A stretch of DNA of 64,000 bases from Denticeps clupeoides (Eukaryota > Chordata > Actinopteri > Clupeiformes > Denticipitidae), in the NCBI RefSeq assembly GCF_900700375.1, contig NC_041716.1:19308578-19372577 (forward strand), given 5' to 3'. The notes beneath the pieces were generated by a model, which had not been told where the DNA came from, did not search any database, and saw nothing but the letters and a program-made list of their open reading frames with translations. Of the stretch, positions 60,529 through 64,000 are shown in pieces; position 1 is the first letter of the stretch; each line of letters opens with the position of its first letter. The position numbers were made by a program, and so were the translations under genes.

Positions 60529-63042
60529 ATGGAGCCTAAAGGACAGCTCGGCCGTGAAAGGGAGGCGTTGGCTGTACGTTTTGAAAATGGCCTCATCTCT
60601 TTTTAAGCGAATTCATTTGAAATTTCCAGCGGCCTGACGTGTGTGTGTACGTGTACGTGTACGTGTACAGCGGCAGCCCCCCTGCATCTGTTATTTGAAG
60701 GGCGACCTGTTCAGCTGCCCGGAGGACGAGGCTCTGGCCCACTGCATCAGCCAGGACTGCCGTATGGGAGCAGGGATCGCGGTGCTCTTCCGCAACAAGT
60801 TCGGAGGGGTGGAGGAGCTCAAGGCGCAGAGTGAGACCCCTGGCTACCGTGTGTTAGAAGTCGTCGGAGTTTAATTCTCGCGTTTCAAATGTGCTCCCTT
60901 CAGACAGGGGTCCGGGGGAGTGCGCCGTGATGAGGAGATCTGGCCGTTTCGTTTATTATCTGGTAAGATCTCTGTGAGAGATTTCTATCTCACGATCATG
61001 AGCGTCGTCATGGCCAGAATATGTTCTCACAGTACTGATCTCAAGATGAAACGTATAGCAGGAACACACAGATAGAAAAAAGAAAAAGACATGTATTTTA
61101 GAGATACTAAAACCCCTTTTTTATTCGTGTGTGATTATTTCTGCGTGTCAGAACTGCGTATGCAACATTTTAAAATACTTCCTCATACGTCCTCATTCTG
61201 AACAATTCTCCTCCCCTTTTCCATCTTTCCCTTCCTTCTCTGCACTTCTCCATTTAATACTAGTTGTGTACAGTAGCGCCACCTAGGGGGCGCACGATAT
61301 TGGCAAAAAAAGAAATCTTAATTTGATCTTTTTAAATGTCTGGTCAGATAATTACTTAGTAAATCTGATTTTTGGATTGCTTAAATGCTTTTAATACCTT
61401 CCTTATCCCTTTTACATCGATAGAGCAAGAAACCCATTGTATTGCTGTAGTATTGATTTATTGCGTTATCCGCCATCCAGAAGGACCTTAGCAGATACAC
61501 ATGTTGCCCGTTTTTTTGTTTCTAGCTGTAAACATTTAATCTGTTTTTTCAGGTAACTAAAATGAAAGCCAGCCACAAACCCACATATAACTCTCTGAGG
61601 AAGAGTCTGGTGGCCATGAAGTCTCATTGCTTGGAAAATGGAGTTAGGAGAATATCAATGCCTCGGTATGTATACACGCTCTGTATGCTATCCCCATAAG
61701 TACAACCCACCCACTGAAAATGATTAGTAAAATTAAAAAGTCTAAATTTCTTAATCTGTTTTGAAATTTAATAGAAATTTAAGCTTGATTTTATAATGTA
61801 ACTCCTCGGTACAGGACTGTATATCAAACATAATAATATGGATGTTTGGTGAAGTGAATAGTAAATGTATGTTTGAGTAACTTCTGCCGTTATTGTTAAG
61901 TGTACTCCACTTTCGAGGCTCCACTCCGCTCCACCCCACCCATCCAGAAAACTCTCCTGGCTCATGCGTTTTGTACCAGAAAAGTATATTAATCAAAGCA
62001 TAATACAGGATCACCCGTGGCCACCATGATACAGTTGGGCTACTTCTGTAGCTCATATTGTTGGGGGGAAGAAAAAAAAAGTTTATGCAGGTTCTGATAT
62101 GTCGGAACATATATTTAATCTTGGTATGCTGTGTGGCATCTACAACTGAAAGCATCAGAACTGGACCACAGAGCAATAGAAAAAGGTGGCCTGGTCTGAG
62201 TAGTTTTATTTTCTTTTTGCATCATGTGAAATGTAAAAGAAAACCTTTCATGGTGAGTACTGTTGCCTCCAAATTCTCCAGAACTCAATCCAGTCATATG
62301 GTGTATTATGTAGTGGTGGTAGTAGTAGTAGTAGTAGTAGTTAACACACTTTCCTATGAACCAGAAGACCCAGGTTCAAATCCCACTTACTGCCCTTGTG
62401 TCCCTAAGCAAGACACTTAACCCTAAGTTGCTCCAGGGGGGACTGTAACTACTGATTGTAAGTCGCTCTGGATAAGGGCGTCTGATAAATATGTAAAAAA
62501 AAATCTGTATGATTTTGCTGGAAAAAGTCCTATTTTTGGGGCAGTGGTGGCCTCATTATCAGAAGGTTGCTGGTTCAAGTCCTGAACGACTGAGAAAAGC
62601 ACCGTCCACACACACTGTTCCCCGGGCACCTTTCATTGCTGCCCACTGCTCACTAAGGGTGATGGTTCACCTGAGGACCATTTCCTTTTGTTTCACTATG
62701 ACGATCACTTCACCTTCACATCACCATGTTGCAACTTACTGGTATTGCTTGTCAAGGCTGTTTAGTTCAATCATTGCATATCTTCTGCTTTAGACATATA
62801 AGTTGCGTATTGAAAGTCTTTGCTAATTTGTCCTTTAGAATATGATCATTATAAGTACCTGGACCATAGCTGAATCATATGGTGAAAAGGTTTGTTCATT
62901 GCTGTGATTTACAGATTATGTTCCTGTATTTTCCAACAGAATTGGCTGTGGCTTGGATCGCCTTAACTGGAAAAAAGTGTCTTTTATGATAGAAGAAGTG
63001 TTCCAGGATACTTCGATCTTTATTACAGTATATACTCTCTAA
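60529..63042 (+). CDS. oard1: ADP-ribose glycohydrolase OARD1 (TARG1)
   Basis: Macrodomain enzyme that removes ADP-ribose from glutamate and hydrolyses O-acetyl-ADP-ribose; in vertebrates it is nuclear and acts in DNA repair. Five coding exons: 60529-60573, 60671-60830, 60904-60962, 61553-61665, 62940-63042; phases close to 159 residues (human 152). After a short variable N terminus ([15 protein letters not shown]) comes the macrodomain: [32 protein letters not shown] (ADP-ribose loop), [12 protein letters not shown] with K91 equivalent to human catalytic K84, and [13 protein letters not shown] with D132 equivalent to D125, ending ITVYTL. The first coding exon has no family similarity, so that start is the least certain part. 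The exon 2 acceptor is embedded in a GTGTAC repeat. Confidence 0.95.
61274..61293 (+). promoter_or_regulatory. CTCF-like motif in oard1 intron 3
   Basis: GCGCCACCTAGGGGGCGCAC closely fits the CTCF core (CCACCTAGGGGGCGC). Occupancy is inferred, not shown. Confidence 0.5.
62312..62497 (+). mobile_element. SINE family 1 with expanded GTA head
   Basis: The GGTAGTAG start of the SINE has expanded to a GTA-repeat run (62,312-62,341), replacing part of the A box. The B box GGTTCAAATCC, body and tail follow. It is in oard1 intron 4. Confidence 0.85.
62535..62722 (+). mobile_element. tRNA-derived SINE, family 2
   Basis: GGGGCAGTGGTGGCC head, GGTTCAAGTCC B box, CCCCGGGCACCTTTCATTGC, TGCCCACTGCTCACTAAGGG and CTATGACGATCACTTCAC end. 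Part of the head is missing. It is in oard1 intron 4. Confidence 0.85.
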
Positions 63043-63488
63043 GACCCTGCACTTTTCAAAGAGAAAGGGTTCACTTACATCGGATGGATTCATCTTTTAG
63101 AAGCAACTTCTCTAAATTGTACAGATCTTTAAGGGCATGTTGACATCCTTCCATAATTTACAGTCTTTTTCCAGTGGAGTCCTGTCCATTGCTGCACTTT
63201 CTTGATCAGGGTTGTAGAATCACGGATTATTTTGTACAGTTTAATTTTATAAAAAAATTGCCTTAGTTTCACAATCAAAATTACAAGAGCTGTTGCTCTC
63301 GTAATTTTGCATTGCATTAAACACACTGCAGGTCTTCTCCTGGTTGCGTTTACTGTCGGTCTCTCAGGTATTTGGTAATTCTTTGTTAAATGTTGTGCAA
63401 TTACATGTATCTGCATGGTTTTCGTGAAGGAAAATAAGAAGCTACATGCATCAGAGTTCCTGTGTCTGATGGTTATCTATGTGCTTAT
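63043..63488 (+). other. Downstream flank of oard1
   Basis: Contains the oard1 3' UTR. No canonical poly(A) signal stands out, and no other gene was seen. Confidence 0.5.
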
Positions 63489-64000
63489 ACAGAACAGGCC
63501 AAAAGTTTGGACACATCTTCTCATTCAATGTGTTTTCTTTATTTTCATGACCATTTACATTGGTAGATTCTCACTGAAGGCATCAAAACTATGAATGAAC
63601 ACAGGGTGGTAGTAGCCTAGTAGTTAAGACACTCTCCTATGAACCAGAAGACCCAGGTTCAGAATCACTTACTACCATTGTGTCCCTGAGAAAGACACTT
63701 GCTCCAGGGGGGGACTGTCCCTGTAACTACTGATTGTAAGTCATTCTGGATAAGGGCGTCTGGTAAATGTAAACACATGTGGAGTTATGTACTTAACGAA
63801 AAGTGGAGACCTGGCCTCCACAGTCACCGGACCTGAACCCAATCAAGATGGTTTGGGGTGAGCTGGACCCCAGAGTGAAGGCAAAGGGGCCAACAAGTGC
63901 TAAACACCTCTGGGAACTCCTTCAAGACTGTTCGAAAACCATTTCAGGTGACTACCTCTTGAAGCTCATCGAGAGAATGCCAAGAGTGTGCAAAGCAGTA
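63489..64000 (+). mobile_element. Tc1-like deletion derivative, interrupted by a SINE
   Basis: Starts ACAGGCCAAAAGTTTGGACA as at 33,553 (opposite strand) and keeps the transposase C-terminal segment (SPDLNPIKMVWGELDP-type, about 63,825-63,870). It runs off the window. Interrupted by the SINE at 63,604-63,771. Confidence 0.85.
63604..63771 (+). mobile_element. SINE family 1 with target duplication
   Basis: Inserted in the Tc1 derivative, with AACACA repeated at 63,598-63,603 and 63,772-63,777. The uninterrupted Tc1 sequence near 33,440 shows the empty site. The body has lost the 'TTAACCCTAAG' segment. Confidence 0.9.

Overview
This window looks like teleost fish nuclear DNA. It holds vertebrate multi-exon genes with GT-AG introns of a few hundred to a few thousand bases, 5'-CpG-rich promoters, long CA/GT microsatellites, Tc1-like transposons, L2-like LINEs, and two tRNA-derived SINE families carrying the 'aagtcgctctggataagg' type tail found in many fish. 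The species cannot be fixed from the sequence. A clupeiform or other early-branching teleost is only a guess from the SINE type.

Layout: (1) 1-201, minus strand: first coding exon of the GABA transporter slc6a1, with a CpG-rich upstream region and a 1.7-kb polypyrimidine minisatellite. (2) About 3.2-17 kb: repeat-scattered non-coding DNA. (3) 17.2-19.3 kb, plus: complete six-exon tnnc1 (cardiac/slow troponin C). (4) 20.3-35 kb: transposon-rich stretch with a Tc1 copy, a solo LTR, a broken dusp7 remnant, and an L2 LINE split by a 2,955-bp TIR element that carries its own intron-containing gene. (5) 35.4-51.1 kb, minus strand: three complete genes head to tail, atp6ap1 (V-ATPase accessory subunit), tafazzin (cardiolipin transacylase) and slc25a20 (carnitine/acylcarnitine carrier). 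(6) 51.1-51.4 kb: five tandem CTCF-like motifs upstream of slc25a20. (7) 52.5-56.0 kb, plus: complete 11-exon gdi1. (8) 57.8-60.2 kb: nested L2 LINEs and a long CA repeat. (9) 60.5-63.0 kb, plus: complete five-exon oard1 (ADP-ribose deacylase). (10) 63.5 kb to the end: Tc1-like fragment with a SINE inside.

For every gene called complete I traced each exon; splice phases close and the lengths match the vertebrate families (tnnc1 161 aa, atp6ap1 462, tafazzin 262, slc25a20 302, gdi1 447, oard1 159). The genes are not an operon. atp6ap1, tafazzin and gdi1 are neighbours on human Xq28, while slc6a1, tnnc1, dusp7 and slc25a20 orthologues lie on human 3p (recalled knowledge), so the block mixes two mammalian linkage groups. 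Two of the three tandem genes are mitochondrial (tafazzin, slc25a20).

The best candidates for something undescribed are the TIR element with captured or own multi-exon gene (29.6-32.5 kb), the CTCF-motif minisatellite, the CLEAR-type box in the atp6ap1 promoter, the GC-donor intron in slc25a20, and the oard1 acceptor embedded in a GTGTAC repeat.
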